From contig CAMHNQ010000015.1 of the NCBI GenBank assembly GCA_946186495.1, forward strand, positions 1 to 54,122: DNA of 54,122 nt. Direction: 5' to 3'. Of this stretch, positions 25,492-35,500 are shown in pieces. The number at the start of each line of letters is the position of its first letter. Positions within the stretch are counted from its first letter, which is position 1. The position numbers were made by a program, and so were the translations under genes. The DNA is from an uncultured Bacteroidales bacterium. GTDB taxonomy: Bacteria > Bacteroidota > Bacteroidia > Bacteroidales > WCHB1-69. The notes below the pieces were generated by a model that was not told the origin of the DNA, made no database searches, and saw nothing but the letters and a program-made list of their open reading frames with translations.

Positions 25492-27516
25492 TCAATATTC
25501 CCGAATCCGATTTTCAATCTCCATAATGGCATCACGAAACTGCGCCGCCTTCTCGAAATCAAGTTCTTTCACGGCCTTGTCCATCTGTTTCCTATACTGT
25601 TTCTTCTTTTTCTCCAACTGTTCCATATTGTATAGGGTGATATCTTCCGCGACCGCTGGCATTTTCTTTTCTTTCTGCACGTAAAAGCCCTGTTTGCCAT
25701 TCTTTTTCCCACTGTCTCCAGACATTCCCGACAACAGCATCTCGTCCGATTTCACCACACCTTTGGGCACGATATGGTGTTCCTCATTATAAGCTATCTG
25801 CTTGGAACGTCTGCGGTTTGTCTCCTCGATCGTGGCCTGCATCGATTTGGTGATTTTGTTGGCATAGAAAATCACCCGGCCGTTGACGTGTCGCGCGGCA
25901 CGACCGGCCGTTTGGGTCAGCGACCGCACGTTACGCAGGAATCCCTCCTTATCGGCATCCATGATGGCCACCAACGAAACCTCCGGCAAGTCCAAACCCT
26001 CACGTAACAAGTTGACTCCTACCAATACGTCAATGGCACCGGCACGCAGGTTCTGCAAAATCTCCACCCGGTCAAGGGTTTCCACATCAGAATGGATGTA
26101 ACATGCCCGTACTCCGATATTTATAAGATATGTATTCAATTCCTCCGCCATTCGCTTTGTCAACGTCGTCACTAAAACACGCTCGCCCTTGTCCACCGTG
26201 TCCTCAATCTCGTTCAGCAGGTCATCTACCTGGTTGGTAGCCGGGCGTACCTCAATGGGCGGGTCCAACAACCCCGTGGGCCGGACCACTTGCTCCACCA
26301 CCACGCCACCCGATTGCTCCAGCTCATAGTCCGCCGGCGTGGCGCTCATGTAGATGGTCTGCCCCACCAAAGCTTCGAACTCATCGAATTTCAACGGCCG
26401 GTTGTCCAAGGCGGCAGGCAACCGGAACCCATACTCCACGAGGTTTATCTTGCGGGAGCGATCGCCGCCGTACATCGCACCAATCTGCGGAACCGTGACA
26501 TGGCTCTCGTCAATCACCAGCACGAAATCATTAGGGAAAAAGTCAAGGATGCAGAAAGGCCGCATCCCTGGTTCGCGCTTGTCAAAATAGCGGGAATAGT
26601 TCTCGATGCCTGAACAATATCCCAACTCTTTCATCATCTCTATATCGTATGTTACACGGTCTTCCAAACGTTTGGCTTCCAAATGTTTACCTATGGATTT
26701 GAAGTAATCTCGCTGCTCACCCAAATCAAGGGTAATCTGGTTGATGGCCTCGTTCATGGTCTGCTGTGTCGTCACGAAAAGACTGGCAGGATAAACCACT
26801 AAACTTTCTTCTTTCGCGATGACGCCTCCGGAAGAGGCCTCTATAATGGCCAGCGATTCAATCTCATCGTCCCAGAAGATGATACGGTAGGCGTGTTCGG
26901 CATAGGGAGGGAAAATATCGACAGTATCCCCTTTCACGCGGAACTGTCCCGGCTGGAGGTCAAGCTCGGTGCGCGAATAGAGGCTGGCGACGAAACGCAA
27001 CAGCAGCGCATTGCGGTCAATGACCATGCCCGTGTGCAAGTGAATGACATTCTTGGCGAAATCATCAGGATTTCCGATACCGTAAATACATGATACTGAA
27101 GCTACTACTATTACATCACGTCTTCCAGACATCAATGCAGCAGTAGTGTGCAGGCGCAACTTTTCGATTTCGTCATTGATGGACAAATCCTTCTCAATGT
27201 ACGTGTTTGTGGTCGGAATGTAGGCCTCGGGCTGGTAATAGTCGTAATAGGAGACATAGTATTCCACAGCGTTTTCCGGAAAAAACTGCTTGAATTCGCT
27301 GTAAAGCTGCGCCGCAAGCGTCTTGTTGTGGCTCAATACGAGAGCGGGGCGGTTCACCTGGTTCAGCACATTGGCAATTGTGAAAGTCTTGCCTGACCCC
27401 GTCACGCCGAGCAAGGTTTGCGCCTTGTCTCCCCGGTTCAGTCCCGCCACTAACTGCTTGATGGCCTCAGGCTGGTCTCCGGAGGGTTCGTATGAAGATG
27501 TCAGTTTGAAGTTCAT
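25492..27516 (-). CDS. uvrB: Excinuclease ABC subunit B
   Basis: UvrB is the damage-verifying helicase-like subunit of nucleotide excision repair. Counting from ATG 27516 the protein has 674 residues. Walker A GVTGSGKT is at 37-44, followed by the YYDYYQPEAY beta-hairpin segment, helicase motifs such as VIDESH and TAGRAARH, and a C-terminal UVR motif (NMEQLEKKKKQYRKQM onward) that binds UvrC. An in-frame ATG at 27543 would add nine residues, but MNFKLTSSYEPSGDQP is the usual family start. It stands alone, flanked by the sufE promoter and the terminator of the barrel-protein gene. Confidence 0.97.
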   Translation of the reverse strand: MNFKLTSSYEPSGDQPEAIKQLVAGLNRGDKAQTLLGVTGSGKTFTIANVLNQVNRPALVLSHNKTLAAQLYSEFKQFFPENAVEYYVSYYDYYQPEAYIPTTNTYIEKDLSINDEIEKLRLHTTAALMSGRRDVIVVASVSCIYGIGNPDDFAKNVIHLHTGMVIDRNALLLRFVASLYSRTELDLQPGQFRVKGDTVDIFPPYAEHAYRIIFWDDEIESLAIIEASSGGVIAKEESLVVYPASLFVTTQQTMNEAINQITLDLGEQRDYFKSIGKHLEAKRLEDRVTYDIEMMKELGYCSGIENYSRYFDKREPGMRPFCILDFFPNDFVLVIDESHVTVPQIGAMYGGDRSRKINLVEYGFRLPAALDNRPLKFDEFEALVGQTIYMSATPADYELEQSGGVVVEQVVRPTGLLDPPIEVRPATNQVDDLLNEIEDTVDKGERVLVTTLTKRMAEELNTYLINIGVRACYIHSDVETLDRVEILQNLRAGAIDVLVGVNLLREGLDLPEVSLVAIMDADKEGFLRNVRSLTQTAGRAARHVNGRVIFYANKITKSMQATIEETNRRRSKQIAYNEEHHIVPKGVVKSDEMLLSGMSGDSGKKNGKQGFYVQKEKKMPAVAEDITLYNMEQLEKKKKQYRKQMDKAVKELDFEKAAQFRDAIMEIENRIREY

Positions 27517-27555
27517 GCGGTTTACGATTATTTTATGGTTCACCGTTCACAAAAC

Positions 27556-27590
27556 AACAAAACGCCGATTAAAGAAACCGGCGTTTTGTT
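27556..27590 (-). terminator. Rho-independent terminator of the beta-barrel protein gene
   Basis: AACAAAACGCCG (27556-27567) and CGGCGTTTTGTT (27579-27590) form a perfect 12-bp stem with an 11-base loop, 22 bases beyond the stop codon at 27612 when read on the minus strand. The stem ends in T-rich sequence on that strand. Confidence 0.8.
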
Positions 27591-27611
27591 GAATTCTGCA
27601 AATTCTGTTGA

Positions 27612-28166
27612 TTAGTGGAATCTGTAACGGACACCGACACCAAAGTTAAACAAACCATTCCACGCTCCGCCCGAGTGAGAAGGACTTTGGTAACCAAAAC
27701 CCATTACATTGACCATGGGGCGCCAATCTACCGTGAGGTTCAACGGAATGCCAAATTCCCATTCAAAACCAATCTGTCCACCGACATTCAGCCGGAATGG
27801 CATGTAAATATTGTCATAATATCCGTAATTGCCCATGATATCGTACCCACCACGACGGCTATAGTGGCTGTAGTTGTAACCAAAACCGTACCCGATTCCT
27901 AAAGCGGGACCAACAAACCAGTTCCAGATACCTTTGATATTGTAAGACCATAGCAACGTAGCGGTCACGTCAGAATGACCCCATCCTGAGCTCAGGGCAT
28001 AACCATAGCCAGCGGTCAAATCCACATACATGTTGTCGGAAATGGAATGTTGATAAGTAAATTCCGTGCTGTTCAAACCCAAACGGCCACCGATGGCACG
28101 AGGTTGGGCAAACGCTGCACTTGCAATTGCAAGCATGACAATCATTGTTGTAAAAATCTTTTTCAT
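27612..28166 (-). CDS. Outer-membrane beta-barrel protein, unknown function
   Basis: A 184-residue exported protein. A signal peptide ends at AFAQ (about residue 21). The mature chain is Gly/Tyr-rich with alternating hydrophobic residues and ends in VRYRFH, a typical outer-membrane C-terminal strand. It probably forms a small eight-strand barrel. The tract GYGFGYNYSHYSRRGGYD around 113-130 is unusually rich in aromatic residues. It is monocistronic, with a promoter (28195-28202) and a terminator of its own. Confidence 0.8.
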   Translation of the reverse strand: MKKIFTTMIVMLAIASAAFAQPRAIGGRLGLNSTEFTYQHSISDNMYVDLTAGYGYALSSGWGHSDVTATLLWSYNIKGIWNWFVGPALGIGYGFGYNYSHYSRRGGYDIMGNYGYYDNIYMPFRLNVGGQIGFEWEFGIPLNLTVDWRPMVNVMGFGYQSPSHSGGAWNGLFNFGVGVRYRFH

Positions 28167-28194
28167 ACTACTTTAATTTTTAAGTTTGAAAGCG

Positions 28195-28202
28195 CAAAAT
28201 TA
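28195..28202 (-). promoter_or_regulatory. Promoter -7 box of the beta-barrel protein gene
   Basis: On the minus strand this reads TAATTTTG, 28 bases before the start codon at 28166. The -33 element is not clear. Confidence 0.6.
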
Positions 28203-28317
28203 GCATATTTTAACATTTTCAGTTTTCGCAATATGAAATAGTTATAAACATGGTGATATTAATAAATCCCGTTTAAAATAACCACATCGCCTTACTTCCT
28301 TGTAACCAAAAAAACAG

Positions 28318-28325
28318 TATATTTG
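28318..28325 (+). promoter_or_regulatory. Promoter -7 box of metG
   Basis: TATATTTG fits TAnnTTTG; CTTG at 28299-28302 is a possible -33 with a short 15-base spacer. The box lies 45 bases upstream of the metG start codon. Confidence 0.6.
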
Positions 28326-28370
28326 CTTTTTCAAAAAATAATATAAGAATACAACTAAAATACTGGTAAT

Positions 28371-30419
28371 ATGAAAGATATAAAACGATATACCATAACG
28401 TCCGCGTTGCCGTATGCCAACGGTCCCGTGCATATAGGTCACCTCGCCGGCGTATATGTGCCAGCAGACATCTACGCGCGCTACCTGCGCAACAACGGCA
28501 AAGAGGTGCTTTTTATCGGCGGATCCGACGAACACGGCGTACCCATCACCATCAAGGCTCGCAGGGAGGGCGTCACCCCGCAGGACATTGTCGACCGCTA
28601 CCACGAAATCATAAAAAATTCCTTCAAAGAGCTTGGCATTTCATTCGACATCTACTCACGTACCTCCAACGCCACCCATCACGAAACAGCGGCAGAATTT
28701 TTCAAACACCTCTATGAAAACGGAAAGCTGATTGAAAAAACCTCCCAACAATACTATGACGAGGAAGCCCATGAATTCCTCGCCGACAGATACATCACCG
28801 GCACTTGCCCGCACTGCAACAATGAACATGCTTACGGTGACCAATGTGAGGCATGCGGATCGGCCCTCAACGCCACAGAACTTATCAACCCTAAATCGGC
28901 ACTGAGCGGCAACACACCTGTTCTGAAGGAAACAAAGCACTGGTACCTGCCGCTCAACGAATACGACAGCTGGCTACGTGAATGGATACTGCAAGGACAC
29001 AAGACCGACTGGCGCCCCACTGTCTATGGACAATGCAAGTCATGGATTGAACAGGGACTGCAACCCCGCGCCGTCACCCGCGACCTATCCTGGGGCGTGA
29101 AAGTACCGCTAAAAGAGGCCGAAGGCAAAGTCCTTTACGTCTGGTTCGACGCTCCCATAGGTTACATCTCCGCCACAAAGGAGTGGGCAGAAGCCCATCA
29201 AACAGACTGGAAACCGTGGTGGCAGGACAAAGGCTCAAAACTGGTCCACTTCATCGGAAAAGACAATATCGTTTTCCACTGCATCATTTTCCCATGCATG
29301 CTGAAGGCACACGGCGACTATATCGTACCTGACAACGTTCCCGCAAACGAGTTCCTTAACCTCGAAGGCGACAAAATCTCAACTTCAAGAAACTGGGCGG
29401 TATGGGCACATGAATATATAGAAGACTTCCCTGGCAAACAGGATGTGCTGCGCTATACGTTGACCTCTATCGCGCCGGAAACCAAGGACGCTGACTTCAC
29501 CTGGGCCGACTTCCAGGCGAAAAACAACAACGAGCTGCTTGCCATTTTCGGCAATTTCGTGAACAGAACCGTGGTACTGTCACACAAATACTACGGCGGA
29601 ATCATTCCAGAATGCGGCCAACTCACTGATTACGAGAAAGAAATCATCGAAAAAATGAAAGAATTCCCAAGTAGAATAGGGGATTCCATCGAACACTACA
29701 AATTCCGCGAGGCACAAGCCGAACTCATGAACCTCGCGCGGTTGGGCAACAAATACCTCACCGACACCGAGCCTTGGAAAAAACAGAAAGAGAATCCGGA
29801 ATATGTCAAGACCATCCTGCATCTTTCCCTGCAGATTTGCGCCTCCCTCTCCATCCTCTGTGAACCTTTCCTGCCGTTCACTGCAAAAAAACTTCAGAAT
29901 ATCCTCAAAATCGAAAATAAAAACTGGAAAGACGGAGGACGCAGCGACCTACTCAAAGCCGGAAATCCCCTTAATCCCGCTGAATATCTGTTCGAAAAAA
30001 TTGAAGACGAAACCATTGCCAAACAAGTGCAGAAGTTAGAAGACACCAAAAAGCAGAACGAAATAGCCAGCTCGGACGCTATACCCGCAAAAGAGGACAT
30101 CACTTTTGAAGACTTCCAGAAGATGGACATCCGTGTGGTGAAAATTTTGGCGGCCGAAAAAGTGGCCAAAACAAAAAAACTGCTTAAACTCAAAGTCAAC
30201 ACCGGTGTTGACACCCGCGAAATCATATCCGGCATCGCAGAATACTACCAACCAGAAGACCTGGTTGGAAAGCAGGTGCTGATGCTCATCAACCTCGTAC
30301 CAAAGAATATAAAAGGAGTGGATTCCCACGGTATGGTCCTAATGGCCGAAAACGCCGACGGTATGCTCTCCACCATGTTGCCAGACAAACCCGTCAAGGA
30401 AGGCAGCACGGTGAAATAG
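28371..30419 (+). CDS. metG: Methionyl-tRNA synthetase
   Basis: MetG charges initiator and elongator tRNA-Met. The 682-residue protein has HIGH at 21-24, the zinc knuckle with Cys 146, 149, 159 and 162, and the KMSKS-equivalent KISTS at 335-339. The C-terminal 110 residues (from about 575, [17 protein letters not shown]) form the EMAP/Arc1-type tRNA-binding domain found in dimeric enzymes. The single four-Cys knuckle and KISTS variant are usual in Bacteroidetes as far as I recall. The gene ends at a hairpin terminator, directly left of the AT-rich gap. Confidence 0.97.
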   Translation: MKDIKRYTITSALPYANGPVHIGHLAGVYVPADIYARYLRNNGKEVLFIGGSDEHGVPITIKARREGVTPQDIVDRYHEIIKNSFKELGISFDIYSRTSNATHHETAAEFFKHLYENGKLIEKTSQQYYDEEAHEFLADRYITGTCPHCNNEHAYGDQCEACGSALNATELINPKSALSGNTPVLKETKHWYLPLNEYDSWLREWILQGHKTDWRPTVYGQCKSWIEQGLQPRAVTRDLSWGVKVPLKEAEGKVLYVWFDAPIGYISATKEWAEAHQTDWKPWWQDKGSKLVHFIGKDNIVFHCIIFPCMLKAHGDYIVPDNVPANEFLNLEGDKISTSRNWAVWAHEYIEDFPGKQDVLRYTLTSIAPETKDADFTWADFQAKNNNELLAIFGNFVNRTVVLSHKYYGGIIPECGQLTDYEKEIIEKMKEFPSRIGDSIEHYKFREAQAELMNLARLGNKYLTDTEPWKKQKENPEYVKTILHLSLQICASLSILCEPFLPFTAKKLQNILKIENKNWKDGGRSDLLKAGNPLNPAEYLFEKIEDETIAKQVQKLEDTKKQNEIASSDAIPAKEDITFEDFQKMDIRVVKILAAEKVAKTKKLLKLKVNTGVDTREIISGIAEYYQPEDLVGKQVLMLINLVPKNIKGVDSHGMVLMAENADGMLSTMLPDKPVKEGSTVK

Positions 30420-30450
30420 ACAAGCATACTATGCATAGGCTCATGCCACA

Positions 30451-30482
30451 AAATAGGGACGCGTAATTATGCGTCCCTATTT
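30451..30482 (+). terminator. Hairpin after metG, related to the GACGCG palindrome
   Basis: AAATAGGGACGC (30451-30462) and GCGTCCCTATTT (30471-30482) form a perfect 12-bp stem with an 8-base loop, 31 bases after the metG stop, ending in a T-rich run. It probably terminates metG. The GGGACGC/GCGTCCC arms recall the palindrome at 13108-13135. Confidence 0.75.
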
Positions 30483-31030
30483 GTTTTAACACAACTGTTT
30501 TATAGATAGTAGATTAAACAAAAAAGCCAATAAAATAAAGACTTTTCAAACATATCAACAAAAAAATGAAGCTCAAAAAATTACGATTTAATCAACATAA
30601 GATTGTTTATAAATCTGGTATTTTTCAAAATAACGCAAGTTACGGTTTCAAATCTTTGTGCATAAAAACTGCATAAAAAAAAACTCCACATTCCACCCAT
30701 TCTTTTGAACACATCTTTTGAACATTTCATCATTGAAAACTATCCGCTTTTTATCTACTAATAAAAATAAGAAAGAAAATGTCAAACATATTTCCATGCT
30801 TGTAATCTGAAAGTTACTATTAACAATATCCACATTTCATTGTTGAATACTTTTGATAACTCATATTTCAAAATTTTTCTTCGAAATATTATCAACTTTT
30901 CAACATGGTTATTCATCATAGATAAATACATTTTTTTCTTTTTGAAGGAATATGGGCTTGCAAAGGAGCGGGGGCTGAAGTGTTCAATACATTCATCTTT
31001 TTTGTATTTTTGCAGCCAATTATGAATATC
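30483..31030. other. AT-rich gene-free region, candidate replication origin (oriC)
   Basis: About 550 bases without a credible gene. DnaA-box-like words (consensus TTATCCACA) are ATATCCACA at 30826-30834 (8 of 9), ATATCAACA at 30552-30560, TAATCAACA at 30589-30597, TTATCAACT at 30889-30897 and, reversed, TTTTGATAA at 30851-30859 (7 of 9 each). TCTTTTGAACA is repeated at 30701-30711 and 30714-30724, a 13-base period. Plus-strand composition changes across it: I count 24 C and 8 G in 29821-29880, 28 C and 12 G in 26281-26340, but 14 C and 19 G in 31201-31260 and 13 C and 21 G in 46441-46500. A skew change from C-rich to G-rich is the signature of an origin. The boxes are imperfect, so this remains a candidate. 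Confidence 0.55.
31005..31012 (+). promoter_or_regulatory. Promoter -7 box of the rpiB operon
   Basis: TATTTTTG fits the -7 consensus and lies 23 bases before the rpiB start codon, at the right edge of the AT-rich gap. No clear -33 element is present. Confidence 0.6.
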
Positions 31031-31035
31031 GGAAA

Positions 31036-31461
31036 ATGAAAGTATTTATTGGATCTGATCATGCGGGAGTATCCCTGAAATCGTTGCTTAAAAAGCATTT
31101 TGCAACTACCTGCGACTTTGAAGACGCAGGAACTTTTACAGAGGAGAGCGTTGACTACCCCGATTTCGCCCATCAGGTGGCAGACAGCGTGTTGAAACAC
31201 GATGGGTCTGTCGGCATTCTGATTTGCGGAACAGGTAACGGGATGGCCATCACCGCAAACAAGCATTCAGGCATTCGCGCCGCACTTTGCTGGTCGCCTG
31301 ACATTGCCGCGTTGGCCAAGCAGCACAACAATGCCAATATCATCGTGCTGCCCGCCCGTTTCATCACCCCTGAAACCGCCTTCGAAACCGTTGAAGCGTT
31401 CTTCAATGCTGAATTCGAGGGGGGGAGGCACCAGAGACGAATTGACAAAATCAACATCTGA
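31036..31461 (+). CDS. rpiB: Ribose-5-phosphate isomerase B
   Basis: RpiB interconverts ribose 5-phosphate and ribulose 5-phosphate in the pentose phosphate pathway. The 141-residue protein has the start GSDHAGVSLK (6-15), the catalytic Cys 64 in ILICGTGNG, the anion-binding loop GTGNG (65-69) and NKHSGIRAALCW. All are typical of the RpiB/LacAB family. The next gene begins one base after its stop codon, so the two are translationally coupled. Confidence 0.94.
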   Translation: MKVFIGSDHAGVSLKSLLKKHFATTCDFEDAGTFTEESVDYPDFAHQVADSVLKHDGSVGILICGTGNGMAITANKHSGIRAALCWSPDIAALAKQHNNANIIVLPARFITPETAFETVEAFFNAEFEGGRHQRRIDKINI

Positions 31462-31462
31462 C

Positions 31463-32587
31463 ATGAAAAAGCCCTTTGAAGACCTGGATTTTGAAAGCGT
31501 CCGCAAAAAAGCCTACGCCATTCGTCACAACTATTTCGACGATATGGACAAGCATTTGCTTAATTTCGAGAACTCATTGTCGAAAAAGGGGATCAATGTC
31601 CTGTGGATCAAGGACAAAAAATCCATGCTTGAATCTTTGGGCACCCTTGCCGGATCCCTCAATGCCCGAAGACTCTCTTTTGACACATCTTTACCTCTTG
31701 AGTCGTTTTTCGCAAACAAGGCCGAGGTTGTGCCTATCGACAAAGCCGAAAACACTTCTGATGACATTGACCTGCTCGTAGTTGAAGCCGATTTTGGGAT
31801 TTGCGACAAAGGGGCGGTCGTTTTCTTGGACAAACGGTCCGCTTCATGCTTCAACAAAATGAAGAACCTGGCTGTCATTGTCAATATTGACCAAATGATA
31901 GCCAATATGCAGGACCTTTCTTTCTTCATATCCCTCAAGTACTTGTCAAAGGAATCCAAGATGCCCCATGATGTGAAAATCATACAGAACACAATGCAGT
32001 ATGTGTTTCCGTCCCATCTTTCCTATCTTTCCGATCAGGTTATCTCCCAAGAGCAGATGAATGTGACAGTAATTCTCTATCTTAATGAAATTGAAGATAT
32101 TATTTCATCTGAACTGCTTAAGGAGTCTCTTTATTGCATCCACTGCGGACGTTGTTTGGAGGTATGCCCGGTGGCATCCGCAAATGACAATTTATCCCCG
32201 ATACAGCTGGTGAAGATGAACAGCCTTGATAAGTATAACCAGTCTCAGCACCTCTTCTCCCATACAACCCTGTGCGGTGCGTGTGAATGTGTCTGCCCAG
32301 TGAACATCCCTCTGTTGAAACTTATGCTTTCTGAAATGCAGGTCTCCAATATGGTGGTCAAGTACTCAAGGTCGAAACAGCTGTATAACCTTTTCTCAAA
32401 GCGCAGTAAACTGAATAAAGCCAATAACCCTTTTTTCCGTTTCTTTTTTGTGAAACGTTTTTTTGGCAAAAACAAGAACCTAAGTCGCTATTTTTCAAAT
32501 CAAAACGAAAATTTTTTCAACATATCCTATCAACCCCCACACGAAGATAACCCCAATGAGCTCATCAAAGATTCAGATTTTGAATGA
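31463..32587 (+). CDS. LutB-like iron-sulfur protein with an atypical second cluster motif
   Basis: A 374-residue cytoplasmic protein resembling LutB/LldF, an Fe-S subunit of the L-lactate-oxidising complex. The first [4Fe-4S] motif is canonical: C225, C228, C231 and C235-Pro. The second reads TTLCGACECVCPV with cysteines at 271, 274, 276 and 278; the usual first cysteine (CTLC) is Thr 268 and Cys 276 is extra, so a normal second cluster is doubtful. No lutA or lutC gene is nearby. I chose ATG 31463, since the frame open further upstream only overlaps rpiB. The following gene overlaps its end by 32 bases. The substrate is unknown. Confidence 0.8.
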   Translation: MKKPFEDLDFESVRKKAYAIRHNYFDDMDKHLLNFENSLSKKGINVLWIKDKKSMLESLGTLAGSLNARRLSFDTSLPLESFFANKAEVVPIDKAENTSDDIDLLVVEADFGICDKGAVVFLDKRSASCFNKMKNLAVIVNIDQMIANMQDLSFFISLKYLSKESKMPHDVKIIQNTMQYVFPSHLSYLSDQVISQEQMNVTVILYLNEIEDIISSELLKESLYCIHCGRCLEVCPVASANDNLSPIQLVKMNSLDKYNQSQHLFSHTTLCGACECVCPVNIPLLKLMLSEMQVSNMVVKYSRSKQLYNLFSKRSKLNKANNPFFRFFFVKRFFGKNKNLSRYFSNQNENFFNISYQPPHEDNPNELIKDSDFE

Positions 32588-35500
32588 CAAAATCAGGCAG
32601 TTTCTAAGGAAATACTACCTTGACAAGCTGTACAAAGGAATTATTTTCTTTGTCATTATCCTGTTGGGCACATTTATAGCCTTTTCCCTATTCGAGTATT
32701 TCTCCTATTCGAATACCGTGGTACGTTCTATCCTCTTCTACTCATTCATAGCCCTTGCCGTGATCGTAGGGGTAGCTTATCTCATCATACCTGCATTAAA
32801 GATAGCAGGTCTCGGAAAGCAGCTTTCTAATGAGGAAATCGCGAGGATTATCGGTAAACATTTCAATCAAATTGACGATAAATTATTGAATCTGTTCGAG
32901 TTGCAAAAGCAAATGGAATGCGGTGACTATGTAAGTTACGATTTGCTTTCTGCTGCTATAGACAGTAAAATTGATTCTTTCAAGGCTTATTCGTTTGTCC
33001 AGGCCATCCCTGTACAAAAAACCAAGCGCTTTGCCCTTTTCATGCTGCTCCCCATTGCGATTTTTCTTCTCCTTTTCTCAATCAAAAAAGAACTGTTCAC
33101 TGAACCCGCTAAGCGTATCGTCCACTATTCTGAGGTTTATGAAAAACCGGCACCTTACTCCTTTGTTGTGACCAATGATTCCCTCAGTGCATTCCAATTC
33201 GAAGATTTTACCGTTTATGTGAAGGTAATTGGCACAGAAGTGCCGGACGAGGTCTATATAAAGTACAAGAACCGGAACTATAAGTGCCAGAAAAATGCAA
33301 ATTCCGAATTTTCCTATACTTTTACGAATCTGCAGGAAAATACTGATTTTCAATTGAATACTGAAGAAGTCACGTCAACCCTCTACCATATTGATGTGCT
33401 TCCGAAGCCAGTGATGCTCGGTTTCAATATGTCTCTGCATTATCCTTCCTACCTCAACAAACCTGATGAGGTTCTGGAAAATGTAAGCAATGTGACAGTT
33501 CCGGAAGGCACTTTGATAACATGGAATTTCATAACGCGAAATTCTGAAAATCTGATTCTCATTGTTGATGATAACAAGAAAGTAATTACTTCAGACAAAG
33601 ACTCCTATCTTGTCAATTTTACCGCTAAAAACACTTTTACTTATTCAGTTTTAAACCAAAACAAATTTATGACTGGGAGTGATACCCTTACGGATGAAGT
33701 GACAGTGGTGAAAGACCTTTATCCTGAAATATTCGTCCAGTCGCAGCAAGATTCCGCCTATCACGACCGTATTTATTTCAAAGGAAACATAAAGGATGAC
33801 TATGGTTTCACCCGTCTCAATTTTGTGTATAACAAAATTGATAAGGAGGGAAAGGTGATTTCCTCCAATAATGTCACACCCATCAAGATCCAAGGTTCGT
33901 CCACAATTCAGGATTTTTATTACTATTTTGACCAAGGAATGCTCAATCTGAATCCTGGTGAGCAGATTGAGTATTATTTCCAAGTATATGACAATGATGG
34001 CGTTAATGGTGCGAAATCAACAAAATCTACCGTCCAGACTTATAGGGTTCGTTCTTTGGATGAGATTGAGCATGACTTGCATGAGGCAGAAGAGCAAACC
34101 AAGTCTGATTATTCCGATTTGTTGAGAGATTCCAAGGAATTGTCCAAAGAAATAGAACGTATGCAACAGAAAATGCTTCAAGAGAAGGATCTTTCTTGGC
34201 AAGATAAGAAGAACCTTGAAAAACTTATGAAGGACTATCAGAAGCTTCAAGAAAAACTCAATGAATTAAAACTTAAGCAAGAAAATCATCACCAGGTTGA
34301 GAACCAATATAAAAATGTTGATGAAGATATTTTGAAGAAGCAGCAGGAACTTCAAAAACGTATGGATGAGATTCTCTCTGATGAGATGAAGCAGATGATG
34401 AAAGAGTTGGAGCAGATGATGCAGAACATGAACAAAGACCAGATTCAGAAGCAAATGGATAAGATGAAGTTATCCACTGAAGATATTAAGGAATCGTTGG
34501 ATCAACAGCTTCAGCTCTATAAGCAACTTGAGGTTGAGAAGAAACTTAATGAGGCTGTACAAAACATGAGAGACTTATCTGATGAATTACGAAAAAATGC
34601 CGAGAAGACTGAAAATAAACAGAATTCCAAAGAATCACTTCAAAAATCACAGCAAGAACTGCAGAAAAAATATGACCAAATAAAGAAAGACCTTCAGGAA
34701 CTCAACAAGCTTAATAATGAGTTGGAGGATCCCACGAAATTCAAGGATAATCAGCAACTGCAACAAGATGCGGAGCAGAATTTGCAGCAATCCCGGAATA
34801 ATCTTGAGAAAAACAACCGTTCCAAATCGGCCGACAATCAAAAGAAAGCAGCTGATGATATCGAACAGATGGCTGAACAGATGGAACAGGATTTCAATGA
34901 GAGTGAATTGGAAAGTATTACCGAAGATGTTGCCACTATACGTCAAATACTCGATAATTTGGTGAAAGTTTCTTTCGACCAGGAAAATATCATGAATAAT
35001 ACCAAAAAGATGTCACCAAATTCACCCTTGTTGTCAGATGTGATGAGAAAGCAATTCGAAGTCAAACAAAATATGGCGCATATAGAGGATTCTTTGAATG
35101 CTCTTGCTCGTCGACAAGCTGCGGTCAAGCCTTTTATACAGAAAGAGGTGACTAAGATACAAAACAATATTGCAACCACACAATCAGAGTTTCAAGACCG
35201 TCGAGTTTCGAATGCTGCGAAGAACCAGCAATTTGCCCTTACATCCATGAACAATCTCGCACTTATGTTAATGGAATCCATGAAAGATATGCAGGAGCAG
35301 CAAAAACAGGCTCAATCTAAGTGCAACAAATCGGGTAAGGGTTCTTGTAATAAGCAAGGTGGCAAAGGAAAGCCCAAGAAAACTTCCGCGCGTGAATTGC
35401 AGCAACAATTGAACCGTCAAATGGAAGCCATGAAGAAGTCTATGGAGCAACAAGGCAAACAAGGTGAAACAGGAAAACCGCAGAATATGAGTGAACAGTT

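Noticed and set aside
30648-31025. Two frames of about 61 codons in the AT-rich gap
   Set aside because: Rich in Phe, Ile, Lys and Asn as expected of AT-rich noncoding DNA; no start context, promoter or family similarity.
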